From assembly GCF_026723765.1 (NCBI RefSeq), contig NZ_CP113524.1, forward strand, positions 3,891,001 through 3,955,000: DNA of 64,000 nt. The letters are read 5' to 3'. Made by a program: the position numbers and the translations under genes. The notes below the pieces were generated by a model that saw nothing but the letters and a program-made list of their open reading frames with translations, had not been told where the DNA came from and did not search any database. Source of the stretch: Lacrimispora xylanolytica (GTDB lineage Bacteria > Bacillota > Clostridia > Lachnospirales > Lachnospiraceae). Numbering within the stretch: position 1 is the first letter of the stretch; each line of letters opens with the position of its first letter. Positions 1-9,193 of the stretch are shown here, in pieces.

Positions 1-404
1 ACAGACTTTGTGTTTTTCTTTCTGCCTGCAGCTTCAGCCGGAACCTCAGTCACATCATAAAGAACCTTTAACATCTGTCTTCTTGCATGAAGTCTGGAAG
101 GAAGATCTTTTTTGATCTCTTTCTCAACTTCGTCGTATACGGTAACTTTCTTGCCGTTTACAACTTCTTTGACTCTCTTGCCATCTTTATCTTTACGTGC
201 AACCTTTGCAGTAACTTTAACAGTTTCGAAGTTATCCTTCTCTTTTACTGCTAAAGCGATCAGGCCTTCCGCAACTTTACGGATTTCTTTTGCTCTTGCT
301 TCTGTTGTCACGATTTTGCCATTGTGTAATAATGCAGTTACCTGGCTTCTGATTAATGCTTTTCTCTGGCTGGAAGTTCTTCCCAGCTTTCTATATCCTG
401 CCAT
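1..404 (-). CDS. rplQ: 50S ribosomal protein L17 (partial, C-terminus beyond window)
   Basis: Large-subunit protein lining the peptide exit tunnel. The ATG at 404 has a GGAGGAAT ribosome site 6-7 bases upstream; 134 codons are visible and the frame is still open at base 1. The N-terminus ([17 protein letters not shown]) is typical L17. The conserved LHARRQ motif, near residue 59 in Bacillus L17, comes here only at about residue 105, because a lysine/valine-rich segment of roughly 45 residues (about 54-103) is inserted. It is the last visible gene of the alpha operon, 118 bases after rpoA. Identity is secure; only the length is unknown. Confidence 0.96.
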   Translation of the reverse strand, partial: MAGYRKLGRTSSQRKALIRSQVTALLHNGKIVTTEARAKEIRKVAEGLIALAVKEKDNFETVKVTAKVARKDKDGKRVKEVVNGKKVTVYDEVEKEIKKDLPSRLHARRQMLKVLYDVTEVPAEAAGRKKNTKS

Positions 405-522
405 TATAATATTCCTCCATTTGTGGAACACGGATACATGCTTCTTCGGTCTTACTGTATCGGTGCTTAATTCTCCATGCATTGGGCATGAAATCAGACC
501 CATCTTAATCCAAGCGGATCAA

Positions 523-1491
523 TTATACATTGGAATCATCGCTTGGGTTAAGCTGTAAGCCTAACTCCTTTAACTTGGCTAACACTTCTTCTAAAGACTT
601 GCGGCCAAGGTTACGAACCTTCATCATATCCTCAGATGTGCGGTTGCACAGTTCTTCAACGGTATTGATTCCAGCTCTCTTAAGACAATTGTATGAACGG
701 ACAGAAAGCTCCAGCTCATCAATGTTCATCTCAAGCACTTTCTCTTTTTCATTGTCTTCCTTCTCCACCATGACTTCAGCAGTCTTAGCGTTTTCAGAAA
801 GATCGATGAACAGATTTAAATGCTCGCTTAATACTTTAGCTGCAAGGCTGACAGCCTCATCTGGTGCCAAAGTACCGTTTGTAAATACATCTAATGCCAA
901 CTTATCATAGTCAGTGACCTGACCTACTCGGGTGTTCTGTACCGTCATATTAACGCGTTCTACTGGTGTATAAATAGAATCAACTGCAATTACGCCAATC
1001 GGTAAATCCTCACTCTTGTTCTTGTCTGCACTCACATAGCCACGGCCCTTTGTGATAGTAAGCTCCATATAGAACTTGCTGTCTGTTCCGCCGCTAAGTG
1101 TAGCGATAACCAAATCCGGGTTCATGATCTCAATATCAGGATCTGCCTGGATGTCAGCAGCAGTCACAACACCTTCGCCTTCAAACTCGATGTATGCAAC
1201 CTTAGCTTCGTTGGTGTCGCTATTATTCTTAATAGATAAGCTCTTGATGTTCATAATGATCTCAGTAACATCCTCTTTAACACCAGGAATAGAACTGAAT
1301 TCATGCAAAACGCCGTCGATTTTTACCTGACTGACTGCAGCTCCCGGTAAGGAAGAAAGCATGATCCTTCTTAAGGAATTACCTAAAGTCGTGCCATAAC
1401 CTCTTTCAAGCGGTTCAACTACAAACTTGCCATATTTCTTGTCTTCTGAGATCTCAGCGATCTCAATATTTGGTTTTTCAAAATCGAACAC
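523..1491 (-). CDS. rpoA: DNA-directed RNA polymerase subunit alpha
   Basis: Alpha subunit that nucleates core RNA polymerase assembly and contacts UP elements and activators. 322 residues: the N-terminal dimerisation domain (starting [13 protein letters not shown], with the [11 protein letters not shown] segment) and a C-terminal domain with helix-hairpin-helix-like pairs (about 250-310). An upstream ATG at 1557 would extend it by 22 residues, but AAAAGGAGG sits 8 bases before the GTG at 1491 and the protein from there matches the usual length, so GTG is chosen. Cotranscribed with rpsD and rplQ in the alpha operon. Confidence 0.97.
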   Translation of the reverse strand: MFDFEKPNIEIAEISEDKKYGKFVVEPLERGYGTTLGNSLRRIMLSSLPGAAVSQVKIDGVLHEFSSIPGVKEDVTEIIMNIKSLSIKNNSDTNEAKVAYIEFEGEGVVTAADIQADPDIEIMNPDLVIATLSGGTDSKFYMELTITKGRGYVSADKNKSEDLPIGVIAVDSIYTPVERVNMTVQNTRVGQVTDYDKLALDVFTNGTLAPDEAVSLAAKVLSEHLNLFIDLSENAKTAEVMVEKEDNEKEKVLEMNIDELELSVRSYNCLKRAGINTVEELCNRTSEDMMKVRNLGRKSLEEVLAKLKELGLQLNPSDDSNV

Positions 1492-1599
1492 TAATAGCCC
1501 CTCCTTTTGGGTATTTTGTATCGAGGGTCTTATACTCAAACCTTGCCCGGAGGCCAAGGACCCCCGGGCGAAAGCCGGCTGCTATGAACAGACTTTCAA

Positions 1600-2193
1600 T
1601 TATTTGGAGTACAACTCGACGATAAGCATTTCATTCACTGGAACATCAATCTCATCTCTTGTTGGTAACTCTTTAACAGTACCACGTAAATTCTCATGGT
1701 CAACATCAAGCCAAGCTGGAACTAAACGTCCTGCTGTGGTCTCCTGAACACTTTTGAATCTTGCATTGGTTTTGCATTTCTCTTTTACTTCGATCACATC
1801 TCCAGCCTTTACTAAGAAGGAAGGAATGTTTACGCACTTACCATTTACAAGAATGCTCTTGTGGTCAACCATCTGTCTGGTCTCTCTTCTTGTTCTTCCG
1901 AATCCCATACGGAATACTACATTGTCAAGTCTTCTCTCAAGAAGGGTCATAAGGTTTTCACCTACTAAACCGTTCATTCTTTCAGCCTTAGCATAGTAGT
2001 TACGGAAAGGTTTCTCAAGAACGCCGTAGATGAATTTGGCTTTCTGCTTTTCTCTTAACTGAACGCCGTACTCACTCATCTTTCTGTTCGCTCTTTTTAA
2101 TTCTCTTTTTGATTTTTTATCTATTCCTAAATAGATCGGATCAAGACCAAGGGATCTACATCTTTTAAGAACAGGAACTCTATCAACTGCCAC
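1600..2193 (-). CDS. rpsD: 30S ribosomal protein S4 (zinc-free form)
   Basis: Primary 16S rRNA-binding protein of the small-subunit body. 197 residues with the S4 RNA-binding domain near 88-150 (RLDNVVFRMGFGRTRRETRQMV). The N-terminal region has a single cysteine (KRCRSLG) instead of the four-cysteine zinc cluster of many bacterial S4 proteins, so this is a C-minus form. S4 represses its own operon in some bacteria; whether it does here is not visible. Lies 16 bases after rpsK. Confidence 0.97.
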   Translation of the reverse strand: MAVDRVPVLKRCRSLGLDPIYLGIDKKSKRELKRANRKMSEYGVQLREKQKAKFIYGVLEKPFRNYYAKAERMNGLVGENLMTLLERRLDNVVFRMGFGRTRRETRQMVDHKSILVNGKCVNIPSFLVKAGDVIEVKEKCKTNARFKSVQETTAGRLVPAWLDVDHENLRGTVKELPTRDEIDVPVNEMLIVELYSK

Positions 2194-2209
2194 TGTAATT
2201 ACCTCCTAA

Positions 2210-2611
2210 TTAGACTCTTCTACGTTTTGGTGGACGACAACCATTATGTGGAACTGGTGTTACATCCTTAATGCTGGTTACTTCTAATCCGCATGCCTGA
2301 AGTGCACGAATAGCTGCTTCACGGCCTGAACCAGGACCTTTAACCATAACGTCTACTGATTTTAAACCATGTATAAGAGCCGCCTTAGTAGCAGTTTCTG
2401 CCGCCATCTGAGCTGCATATGGAGTAGATTTTCTTGAACCTCTAAATCCCAGACCGCCAGCACTTGCCCATGATAATGCATTACCCTGTGTATCTGTTAA
2501 TGTCACGATTGTGTTATTAAAAGATGACTGGATATGTGCTTGTCCGCGTTCAACGTTTTTCTTTACGCGCTTTTTTGTCACTTTTTTAGTAGTGGACACT
2601 TTTTTAGCCAT
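2210..2611 (-). CDS. rpsK: 30S ribosomal protein S11
   Basis: Platform protein of the 30S subunit near the E-site mRNA path. 133 residues; the basic N-terminal tail ([18 protein letters not shown]) precedes the conserved [20 protein letters not shown] segment, and the C-terminus ends in [13 protein letters not shown] as in other bacterial S11 proteins. It follows rpsM but is separated by an unusually long 209-base spacer, where most genomes have a few dozen bases. Confidence 0.97.
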   Translation of the reverse strand: MAKKVSTTKKVTKKRVKKNVERGQAHIQSSFNNTIVTLTDTQGNALSWASAGGLGFRGSRKSTPYAAQMAAETATKAALIHGLKSVDVMVKGPGSGREAAIRALQACGLEVTSIKDVTPVPHNGCRPPKRRRV

Positions 2612-2820
2612 TTTAAACTAACCTACTTTCTTTTTACTTGCTCCGCCCTGCCCTCATCGTAAGAGCCGGCGCAGGGTACGAATATCGAATCCTGTTATTC
2701 CTGTTTTTAAAACATGTAACGTGATTCTGTATTGTTGTTAATATTGATGTTCTTTTCCCTTGCGGTCAAAGAACGGCTGTCACACTAAGTTCGTGAGATA
2801 CCTCACTAAGTGTTCAATGC
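2612..2820 (-). other. Structured rpsM-rpsK spacer
   Basis: Non-coding spacer inside the alpha operon. Read on the minus strand, it starts with an outer ACACT/AGTGT pairing around an inner GTGAG-GTAT-CTCAC hairpin (about 2779-2816). A 21-base stretch at 2774-2794 resembles 14617-14637 in the rplW-rplB spacer. Near 2640-2680 the CCCTG and CAGGG segments can also pair. No poly-U run follows, so it does not look like a terminator. Function unknown. Confidence 0.5.
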
Positions 2821-3189
2821 CTATTTCTTCTTATTTGCTACAGTTTTTCTTGGGCCTTTTCTTGTTCTTGCGTTGGTCTTAGTCTTCTGACCACGAACAG
2901 GAAGGCTCTTTCTGTGACGAATTCCGCGGTAGCAACCGATTTCCTGAAGTCTCTTGATGTTCATAGCGATTTCTCTACGTAAATCACCTTCAACAGTCTG
3001 AGTTCCAGTAATTACTTCTGCAAGTCTTTTAACTTCGTCATCTGTTAAGTCCTTAACACGAGTGTCAGGATTAACGCCTGCTTCTGTGAGAATGCGGTTT
3101 GAACTTGTTCTACCGATACCGTAGATATAAGTTAAGCCGATCTCAACACGTTTTTCTCTTGGTAAATCAACACCTGAAATACGAGCCAT
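2821..3189 (-). CDS. rpsM: 30S ribosomal protein S13
   Basis: Head protein of the 30S subunit that contacts the P-site tRNA and bridges to the 50S. 122 residues; starts [21 protein letters not shown], and the C-terminal tail [15 protein letters not shown] is the basic tRNA-contacting extension. ATG at 3189 with an ACCTCC-complement ribosome site just upstream. Lies 28 bases after rpmJ in the standard order. Confidence 0.97.
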   Translation of the reverse strand: MARISGVDLPREKRVEIGLTYIYGIGRTSSNRILTEAGVNPDTRVKDLTDDEVKRLAEVITGTQTVEGDLRREIAMNIKRLQEIGCYRGIRHRKSLPVRGQKTKTNARTRKGPRKTVANKKK

Positions 3190-3217
3190 TTGTGTATTAC
3201 ACCTCCATTAATGATTT

Positions 3218-3331
3218 TTAACCTTGTCTCTGCTTATGCTTAGGATTTTCACAGATTACTCTGATACTGCCTTTTCTCTTGATGATTTTGCATTTTTCGC
3301 AAATCGGTTTGACTGATGATCTAACCTTCAC
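3218..3331 (-). CDS. rpmJ: 50S ribosomal protein L36 (zinc form)
   Basis: 37-residue zinc-ribbon protein of the large subunit. The translation begins [15 protein letters not shown] and ends HKQRQG; the zinc ligands are CEKC plus C27 and H32 (C-plus form). The start is a GTG at 3331 preceded by AAAGGAG 8 bases upstream. It is the first gene after the internal promoter at 3566-3594 and therefore opens the alpha-operon transcript. Short, but unmistakable by sequence. Confidence 0.95.
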   Translation of the reverse strand: MKVRSSVKPICEKCKIIKRKGSIRVICENPKHKQRQG

Positions 3332-3368
3332 AGCAATTCTCCTTTCCGTTATGCGCTCTTTCGCATGG

Positions 3369-3457
3369 AGCACTTAGCGTCTGTCTTCTAGACGTTTACG
3401 TGCGAAAGCGCTCCCCGACACTTGACGAGTTCTCTTGCGAGCCTAGTGACGATGGAG
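3369..3457 (-). repeat. Repeated hairpin element, copy 1 (rpmJ leader)
   Basis: Shares long identical blocks with 9194-9307 in the same orientation. On the minus strand these are CTCCATCG.CACTA.GCTCG, then GGGGAG.GCTTTCGCACGTAA, then .CGTCTA, then CAGACGCT.AGTGCTC. It folds as a CGTCT/AGACG stem-loop next to a GCTTTCGC mini-hairpin. It lies in the 5' leader between the 3566-3594 promoter and rpmJ. The rest of the 342-base infA-rpmJ spacer shows only small hairpins (TGTCT-GTA-AGACA and a TTTTATATAAAA palindrome) and no gene. Confidence 0.65.
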
Positions 3458-3565
3458 ACTCATCTTGCAAAGAGCCTTCTGAGTATACCCGCAGTGTGTT
3501 TTATATAAAACCAGTGCTGTCTTACAGACAATATACACCCAGTATTTCAACAAAGTCGCTCCAGC

Positions 3566-3594
3566 ATTATACCACTAATCATGCAAAAATGCAA
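3566..3594 (-). promoter_or_regulatory. Sigma-A promoter for the alpha operon (rpmJ onward)
   Basis: Minus-strand TTGCAT (3589-3594), 17-base spacer, TATAAT (3566-3571) with an upstream TGG that adds extended -10 character. Transcription would start near 3559, giving a leader of about 228 nt before rpmJ that contains the repeated hairpin element. Confidence 0.8.
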
Positions 3595-3673
3595 GCGCTT
3601 TTTCCTATATATTTATTAACCCTTTACCCTGGTGTGTCATGGTAAAATGGGTTCTTTCCGGCAAATAAATGCC

Positions 3674-3892
3674 TTATTTGTCTCTCCAGATGATTCTTCC
3701 CTTGCTTAAATCATAAGGGGACATCTCGATCGTTACCTTATCTCCTGGTAAAATACGAATGTAGTTCATACGGAGCTTGCCGCTGATGTGGGCCAATACC
3801 TGATGACCATTCTCCAGCTCAACCTGGAACATGGCATTGGGAAGTTTTTCCACAACGGTTCCTTCAATTTCAATAACATCTGCTTTTGACAT
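3674..3892 (-). CDS. infA: Translation initiation factor IF-1
   Basis: 72-residue OB-fold factor that binds the 30S A site during initiation. The sequence [22 protein letters not shown] through the [18 protein letters not shown] segment is canonical. Only 5 bases separate it from the upstream KOW protein, so the two are translated together. It ends the spc transcript before the internal promoter of the alpha operon. Confidence 0.97.
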   Translation of the reverse strand: MSKADVIEIEGTVVEKLPNAMFQVELENGHQVLAHISGKLRMNYIRILPGDKVTIEMSPYDLSKGRIIWRDK

Positions 3893-3897
3893 AAAGC

Positions 3898-4179
3898 TTA
3901 CCTCCTAACAACCTGTTCTTCTCTTTTGAAACATCGGATGAAATATTTAATCTCTTCATCGGTGACTTTTTGTTCCGCCCGGATCTTAGCTCCAGGGGAA
4001 TGCTTCTCCCATGCAAGGGCTTTTACATGCTTTTTCTTTTTCTTCTTTGGACAGTCAAGACACCGGTATTTTCCGTCCACCAGATATATATATTCGTCTT
4101 CTTCTTTTAATATGAAGAAATAGCTACCTTTATCGCGTCCCGCGATTGACTGTACCAGTGATCCTGCTTCTAATTCCAT
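3898..4179 (-). CDS. KOW-domain RNA-binding protein
   Basis: 93 residues. The N-terminal KOW-like segment (about 3-40, [22 protein letters not shown]) resembles the L14e/L24 SH3-like RNA-binding fold. It is followed by a PKKKKKKH run and a charged C-terminal helix. The family sits between map and infA in many clostridia, which suggests a ribosome-linked role, but none is established. The start is placed at ATG 4179, 7 bases after TAAGGA; an in-frame GTG two codons upstream has no room for a ribosome site. Confidence 0.85.
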   Translation of the reverse strand: MELEAGSLVQSIAGRDKGSYFFILKEEDEYIYLVDGKYRCLDCPKKKKKKHVKALAWEKHSPGAKIRAEQKVTDEEIKYFIRCFKREEQVVRR

Positions 4180-4189
4180 GGGCACTTCC

Positions 4190-4954
4190 TTACTTATTAC
4201 TGGTAACCAGACTTAAAATCTCCGGTTCGCCTTCTGTAATCAGAATGGTATTTTCATAGTGGGCAGATAAGCTTCCGTCTTCTGTTACAACGGTCCAGTC
4301 ATCATCAAGCCATTCTACTTCCGGTGTTCCTTCATTGATCATCGGTTCAATGGCAAGGGTCATTCCTGGCCTCAATATAATTCCTCGTCTTCGTTGAACA
4401 AAATTCGGTATCTCAGGCTCTTCATGGAGGTTCGCACCAATTCCATGCCCTACCAGATCACGGACAACACCATAGCCAAAACTTTCTGCATATTTTTGAA
4501 TCGCAGCAGATATATCACCTAGATGATTGCCAGATTTTGCAAATTTAATCCCTTCGAAGAAACATTGTCTCGTCACTTCAATCAGCTGGCCAGCATTTGG
4601 AGTAATTTCTCCTATGCCGTAAGTCCTGGCAGCATCGGAATGGTATCCCTTGTAAATGACGCCTGCATCAAGGCTTACGATATCGCCTTCCTCTAAAAAA
4701 CGCTTCTTACTTGGAATTCCATGGACCACTTCATCGTTTACAGAAACGCATATGGACGCTGGATATCCGTTGTAGTTTAAAAAGGAGGGGATACAGCCGT
4801 AGCTTCTTATGATCTCTTCTCCCAGATGGTCGATATCCCAGGTTGTCATTCCAGGCTTTAGGGCCTTTGAAAGTTCTTCATGGGTAATGCTGAGAATCCT
4901 ACCGGCTTCTCTCATTCGTTCTATCTCTCTTGCAGATTTAATCGTAACTGACAT
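4190..4954 (-). CDS. map: Methionine aminopeptidase, type I
   Basis: Cytosolic metalloprotease that removes the initiator methionine from nascent proteins. 254 residues of pita-bread fold. Metal ligands are visible in SLDAGVIYKGYHSDAART (two aspartates), DLVGHGIG (histidine), LAIEPM (glutamate) and ENTILI (glutamate). It lies 3 bases after adk and 10 bases before the KOW gene, the usual secY-adk-map-infA order, so expression is tied to ribosome synthesis. Confidence 0.97.
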   Translation of the reverse strand: MSVTIKSAREIERMREAGRILSITHEELSKALKPGMTTWDIDHLGEEIIRSYGCIPSFLNYNGYPASICVSVNDEVVHGIPSKKRFLEEGDIVSLDAGVIYKGYHSDAARTYGIGEITPNAGQLIEVTRQCFFEGIKFAKSGNHLGDISAAIQKYAESFGYGVVRDLVGHGIGANLHEEPEIPNFVQRRRGIILRPGMTLAIEPMINEGTPEVEWLDDDWTVVTEDGSLSAHYENTILITEGEPEILSLVTSNK

Positions 4955-4957
4955 AAA

Positions 4958-5602
4958 CTATGCTCCTAAAATAGAAACGATATCAATAAACACCTTACCT
5001 AATTCCTGGGTACCGTCGATATCCACTAACATGCCTTCATTCTTATAATAATTAATGAGAGGCTTTGTCTGGTCGTGATAAACGGCTAAGCGTTTTTTTA
5101 CCGTCTCAGGTTTGTCATCGTCTCTTAACACAAGCTCTGAACCGCAGATATCGCAAACACCCGCAACTTTGCTTGGGTTAAATACAACGTGATATGTAGC
5201 ACCGCAGGAAATGCATGCGCGGCGGCCGGACATTCTGCTGACGATATTTTCATCTGGTACATCAACATTTATCGCAAAATCAATCTTCTGCCCCATTTCA
5301 GAGATCGCTTTTTTTAAGCATTCTGCCTGCGGGATGGTTCTTGGGAATCCGTCCAGCACGTATCCGTTGTTACAATCTTCCTTCTGAATACGGTCTATAA
5401 GCATACCTATAGTGAGTTCATCTGGAACAAGTGCCCCCTGATCCATATATTCTTTTGCCATTTTTCCTAGTTCTGTTCCGCCCTTTATATTAGAACGGAA
5501 AATATCTCCGGTAGAAATGTGCGGAATCTGATATTTTTCAGATATCTTTTTCGCCTGAGTACCTTTACCGGCACCAGGGGCACCTAACATGATGATCTTC
5601 AT
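4958..5602 (-). CDS. adk: Adenylate kinase with zinc-binding lid
   Basis: Catalyses ATP + AMP = 2 ADP in the cytosol. 214 residues; P-loop [10 protein letters not shown] at 7-16, the DGFPRT segment, and a long lid carrying four cysteines (CISC ... CDIC, about 128-152) that bind a structural zinc, as in Gram-positive enzymes. The ATG at 5602 is preferred: GGAGG lies 9 bases upstream, and the TTG one codon earlier is the only alternative. The gene follows secY after an 84-base spacer that holds a strong hairpin. Confidence 0.96.
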   Translation of the reverse strand: MKIIMLGAPGAGKGTQAKKISEKYQIPHISTGDIFRSNIKGGTELGKMAKEYMDQGALVPDELTIGMLIDRIQKEDCNNGYVLDGFPRTIPQAECLKKAISEMGQKIDFAINVDVPDENIVSRMSGRRACISCGATYHVVFNPSKVAGVCDICGSELVLRDDDKPETVKKRLAVYHDQTKPLINYYKNEGMLVDIDGTQELGKVFIDIVSILGA

Positions 5603-5636
5603 CAACAGTCCCTCCTTGGAAACATAAGGTTAAATA

Positions 5637-5685
5637 GCACAAATTCCAAGAGAAACACGCATGACGTGTTTCCCTTGGTTCGTGC
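5637..5685 (-). other. Long intercistronic hairpin between secY and adk
   Basis: On the minus strand CCAAGGGAAACACG pairs with CGTGTTTCTCTTGG around a 5-base loop (one G-U pair), and outer GCAC/GTGC pairing extends it. No poly-U run follows, so it is more likely an RNA-processing, stability or partial-attenuation element than a full terminator. Confidence 0.6.
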
Positions 5686-5686
5686 T

Positions 5687-7009
5687 TTAATCATTCAAAA
5701 ATCCTTTATAATTACGTACAAGCATCTGGGATTCAATCGCCTTTAATGTCTCAAGCACAACACTGACAATAATAATAAGTGAAGTACCCCCGAAGGATAA
5801 ATGGCTTACATTAAATAAACCTGAGACCATAATCGGGATAATACAAATAATCGTCAAACCGCATGCACCTAAAAATACGATATAGTTTAAAATAGAGTTA
5901 AGATAATCGCTGGTCGGCTTACCTGGGCGGATACCCGGGATAAAACCGCCTGACTTCTTCATGTTGTTCGCTACTTCCAACGGATTGAATGTGATGGATG
6001 TATAAAAATATGCAAAGACAATGATAAGAGCCACATAAACGATCATACCTATGGAATAGAAAGGACGATCCACTTTAAACCAACTGGAAGAATTAAGTGC
6101 AGTTAAGATGTGTCCACCAATACTGCTGTAGTCGATCCGGCTTCCAAAGAACTGGGAAATAACAACCGGGAAAGACATGATGGAAGAAGCAAAGATAACC
6201 GGGATAACACCGGCAGTATTTACTTTGAGAGGAATGCTGCTGGCTTGACCGCCAACCATCTTCCGCCCCTGCATCTTTTTAGAATACTGTACAGGAATTC
6301 TTCTCTCGCCACCCTGAAGGATAACGACAAAAACAACAATCGCTACGATTACCGCTAAAATGATAATGGCTGCTATGGCTGCCAATGCAACGGACTTACC
6401 AGTCATGAATCTGGTATATAAAGTGGAAGCATCGGAAGGGAAGCTTGAGATGATGTTAAATAACAGGACGATGGATATACCATTTCCCACACCATTCTCT
6501 GTGATACGCTCGCCAATCCACATAAGAAGCGCACTACCAGCAGTCATAGTAGCAACTGCTATGATAACACTTAAAGCATTAAAGTCTCTTAACAGCCCCT
6601 GGCCGCCGAATCCTATCGCCATAGCGACGGACTCGATTAATGCCAGACCAACTGTTACATAACGGGTGTATTCTGCAATCTTCTTTCTTCCATCTTCACC
6701 ATCTTTTTGCATTTCCTCAAGCTTGGGGATTGCAATGGTTAAAAGCTGCATGATAATGGAAGAAGTAATGTAAGGGGTAATGCTCAGAGCGAATACGGAC
6801 ATGTTAGTAAAAGAACTACCTGTCATAGCGTTGAAAAATCCAAACGCATCGTTATTCTGCCGAGCAAAAAAATCTTTAAAAAAGCTTGTTTCAACTCCTG
6901 GAATCGGTAACTGAGAACCAATTCTAGTAACCACCAGCATCAGGAATGTAAAGATAAGTTTCTTTCTTACATCCTTGATCTTGAATGCATTACGGAGTGT
7001 TTTCAACAT
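5687..7009 (-). CDS. secY: Protein translocase subunit SecY
   Basis: Pore-forming subunit of the SecYEG membrane channel. 440 residues with about ten hydrophobic segments; starts MLKTLRNAFKIKDVRKKLIFT, carries the plug-region PGVETSFF and the cytoplasmic-loop motif GERRIPVQYSKKM. It follows rplO with 1 base between the genes, as in the spc operon of most bacteria. Confidence 0.97.
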   Translation of the reverse strand: MLKTLRNAFKIKDVRKKLIFTFLMLVVTRIGSQLPIPGVETSFFKDFFARQNNDAFGFFNAMTGSSFTNMSVFALSITPYITSSIIMQLLTIAIPKLEEMQKDGEDGRKKIAEYTRYVTVGLALIESVAMAIGFGGQGLLRDFNALSVIIAVATMTAGSALLMWIGERITENGVGNGISIVLLFNIISSFPSDASTLYTRFMTGKSVALAAIAAIIILAVIVAIVVFVVILQGGERRIPVQYSKKMQGRKMVGGQASSIPLKVNTAGVIPVIFASSIMSFPVVISQFFGSRIDYSSIGGHILTALNSSSWFKVDRPFYSIGMIVYVALIIVFAYFYTSITFNPLEVANNMKKSGGFIPGIRPGKPTSDYLNSILNYIVFLGACGLTIICIIPIMVSGLFNVSHLSFGGTSLIIIVSVVLETLKAIESQMLVRNYKGFLND

Positions 7010-7010
7010 A

Positions 7011-7451
7011 TTAGATCACCTCGCAGGTTCCACCTAAAGCCTCGATTTTGGTCTTTGCGCCTTCGCTGAAAGCATCTACCTTTACTGTAAGCTTTTTGGT
7101 TAATTCTCCATTTCCAAGGATCTTAACTCCGTCACGCGGATTCTTAACGATTCCGCTCTCTAATAAAGTCTCAACAGTAACAACTGTACCATTGTCAAAG
7201 TTCTCTAAAGCACTTACGTTAATACCGATAATTACTTTAGAATTTCTGTTTGTAAAGCCTCTCTTAGGAATACGTCTGTATAAAGGCATCTGACCACCCT
7301 CGAAGCCAGGTCTTGTAGCTCCAGAACGAGCTTTCTGTCCTTTATGACCTTTTCCTGCTGTCTTACCGTTACCTGAACCATGGCCACGGCCTCTTCTGAA
7401 GTTATCGCTGTGTTTAGAACCTAACGCAGGCTGTAAATTTGATAAATCCAT
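7011..7451 (-). CDS. rplO: 50S ribosomal protein L15
   Basis: Large-subunit assembly protein. 146 residues; the glycine/arginine-rich N-terminal extension ([21 protein letters not shown]) that threads into 23S rRNA precedes the globular C-terminal domain. ATG 7451 is chosen because GGAGG lies 8 bases upstream; the GTG three codons earlier overlaps the ribosome site. Confidence 0.96.
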   Translation of the reverse strand: MDLSNLQPALGSKHSDNFRRGRGHGSGNGKTAGKGHKGQKARSGATRPGFEGGQMPLYRRIPKRGFTNRNSKVIIGINVSALENFDNGTVVTVETLLESGIVKNPRDGVKILGNGELTKKLTVKVDAFSEGAKTKIEALGGTCEVI

Positions 7452-7477
7452 CGCTTGCACCTCCTTACTGTATTTTC

Positions 7478-7660
7478 TTAGATCTCTTCTACTTTTACTA
7501 AATGACGCACGCTGGCAATCATACCTCTAACCGCTTCGTTATTCGGCATCTCAACTGTTTTATGAAGCTTCTTTAAGCCTAATGCTAAAACAGTTGCTTT
7601 GTGCTTCGGAACTGCACCGATCGGGGATTTCACCAATGTGATTTTTAATTTATCTGCCAT
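7478..7660 (-). CDS. rpmD: 50S ribosomal protein L30
   Basis: 60-residue large-subunit protein with the ferredoxin-like L30 fold ([34 protein letters not shown]). It lies between rpsE and rplO as expected, with short spacers of 13 and 26 bases. Confidence 0.95.
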   Translation of the reverse strand: MADKLKITLVKSPIGAVPKHKATVLALGLKKLHKTVEMPNNEAVRGMIASVRHLVKVEEI

Positions 7661-7673
7661 CTTCTTATCCTCC

Positions 7674-8183
7674 TTAGCCTAAAATCTCTTCAACAGATTT
7701 ACCGCGAAGTCTTGCAACTTCCTCAGGAGTCTTTAACTGAGTCAATCCTTTGATTGTAGCTAAAACAACATTAGTCTTGTTGTTAGAACCCATAGACTTT
7801 GTACGGATATTCTTAATACCTGCAAGCTCAACAACTGCACGAGCAGGACCGCCTGCGATAACTCCAGTACCTTCGTTTGCTCTCTTAAGAAGTACAGATG
7901 CACTTCCGAATTTACCGATTAAGTCATGAGGAATACTGTTGTTCTCGTCGATCGGTACGCTGACCATGTTCTTAACAGCAGCCTCTTTTCCTTTACGGAT
8001 TGCTTCTGGAACTTCACCAGCTTTGCCAAGACCTGCACCTACGCGGCCGTTGCCATCGCCTACGACTACTAAAGCAGAGAATCTCATGGTACGTCCACCT
8101 TTAACGGTTTTAGATACACGCTTGATAGCAACTACTCTGTCGTTTAATTCTACTTGATTTGCATCAACAATTGTACGTTTCAC
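7674..8183 (-). CDS. rpsE: 30S ribosomal protein S5
   Basis: Decoding-fidelity protein at the mRNA entry channel. 169 residues: N-terminal double-stranded-RNA-binding-like domain with [11 protein letters not shown] and a C-terminal S5 domain with [19 protein letters not shown]. The start is GTG 8183, with GAGGAG about 9 bases upstream; the nearby ATG is in another frame. Spectinomycin-resistance changes map to this protein in other bacteria; nothing aberrant is seen here. Confidence 0.96.
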   Translation of the reverse strand: MKRTIVDANQVELNDRVVAIKRVSKTVKGGRTMRFSALVVVGDGNGRVGAGLGKAGEVPEAIRKGKEAAVKNMVSVPIDENNSIPHDLIGKFGSASVLLKRANEGTGVIAGGPARAVVELAGIKNIRTKSMGSNNKTNVVLATIKGLTQLKTPEEVARLRGKSVEEILG

Positions 8184-8203
8184 GCTGTCATTCTCCTCTC
8201 TAC

Positions 8204-8572
8204 TTAGAATTTCAGACCAGCTTCTCTTGCTGCGTCTGCTAATGCCTGGATCTTACCCTGATATATAAAACCGCCTCTGTCAAAAACAACTTCCTGAATA
8301 CCTTTTTCAATTGCTCTCTTAGCAACTACGGTACCTACATATGCTGCAGCATCAACGTCGTTAGTTTTCTCTAATTCTGCCTTTACTTCTTTTTCTACTG
8401 TAGAAGCAGCGACTAAAGTCTTACCAACTGTATCGTCAATAATTTGAGCATACACATGATTATTGCTTCTAAACACAGCTAAACGTGGTCTTTCTGCAGT
8501 GCCTGCAAAACGATTACGTAATCTGTTGTGCTTTTTAACGCGAACTTCGCTTCTTGACTGTTTGCTAACCAT
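8204..8572 (-). CDS. rplR: 50S ribosomal protein L18
   Basis: 122-residue protein that binds 5S rRNA with L5 in the central protuberance. Contains [20 protein letters not shown] and ends [33 protein letters not shown] ribosome site upstream of ATG 8572. Follows rplF and precedes rpsE in the standard order. Confidence 0.97.
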   Translation of the reverse strand: MVSKQSRSEVRVKKHNRLRNRFAGTAERPRLAVFRSNNHVYAQIIDDTVGKTLVAASTVEKEVKAELEKTNDVDAAAYVGTVVAKRAIEKGIQEVVFDRGGFIYQGKIQALADAAREAGLKF

Positions 8573-8589
8573 CTTTACACTCTCCTTAA

Positions 8590-9132
8590 TTATTTCTTAC
8601 CAGTTTTACCAACTTTACGTCTGATAACTTCGTCAGCATACTTAATACCTTTGCCCTTATAAGGTTCAGGTCTTCTCTTATCTCTGATTTCAGCAGCGTA
8701 CTGGCCAACTTTTTCTTTATCGATGCCTTTAATGAAAATGATGTTCTGACCTTCCATTGTAGACTCAATGCCTTCTGGATCGATCATTTCTACTGGATGA
8801 GAATAACCAAGAGACAGGATCAGCTTGTTGCCCTGCTTCTGAGCTCTGTAACCAACACCGTTGATTTCAAGCTTCTTCTCATAGCCGCTAGTAACACCAA
8901 CAACCATGTTGTTTACCAGTGTTCTTGTCAGACCGTGTAAGGATTTCATTTTCTTTAAGTCATTTGGTCTTGTAACTACGATATGACCATCTTCTTCTTT
9001 GATAGCCATCTCTACAGGTAAATCTCTCTCAAGAGTTCCCTTAGGACCTTTTACAGTCACTTTATTATTTTCTGCGATTGTTACAGTTACGCCTGCTGGA
9101 ATCGCGATAGGCATTCTTCCGATACGTGACAT
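8590..9132 (-). CDS. rplF: 50S ribosomal protein L6
   Basis: Two-domain large-subunit protein near the GTPase-associated centre. 180 residues from [15 protein letters not shown], with the second-domain signature [16 protein letters not shown] near the C-terminus. The frame is open 20 codons further upstream, but AAGGAGG sits 8 bases before ATG 9132, which fixes the start. The 189-base spacer separating it from rpsH contains copy 2 of the repeated hairpin element. Confidence 0.97.
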   Translation of the reverse strand: MSRIGRMPIAIPAGVTVTIAENNKVTVKGPKGTLERDLPVEMAIKEEDGHIVVTRPNDLKKMKSLHGLTRTLVNNMVVGVTSGYEKKLEINGVGYRAQKQGNKLILSLGYSHPVEMIDPEGIESTMEGQNIIFIKGIDKEKVGQYAAEIRDKRRPEPYKGKGIKYADEVIRRKVGKTGKK

Positions 9133-9193
9133 GCCGTTTACCTCCTTAAATTCTCGGAGAGGAACCTGTGTCCTCTCTGTTTTCAGATGCATT

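Noticed and set aside
3218-3673. A gene in the infA-rpmJ spacer on the plus strand (81 codons)
   Set aside because: No ribosome site and it runs antisense through the repeated hairpin and the promoter.
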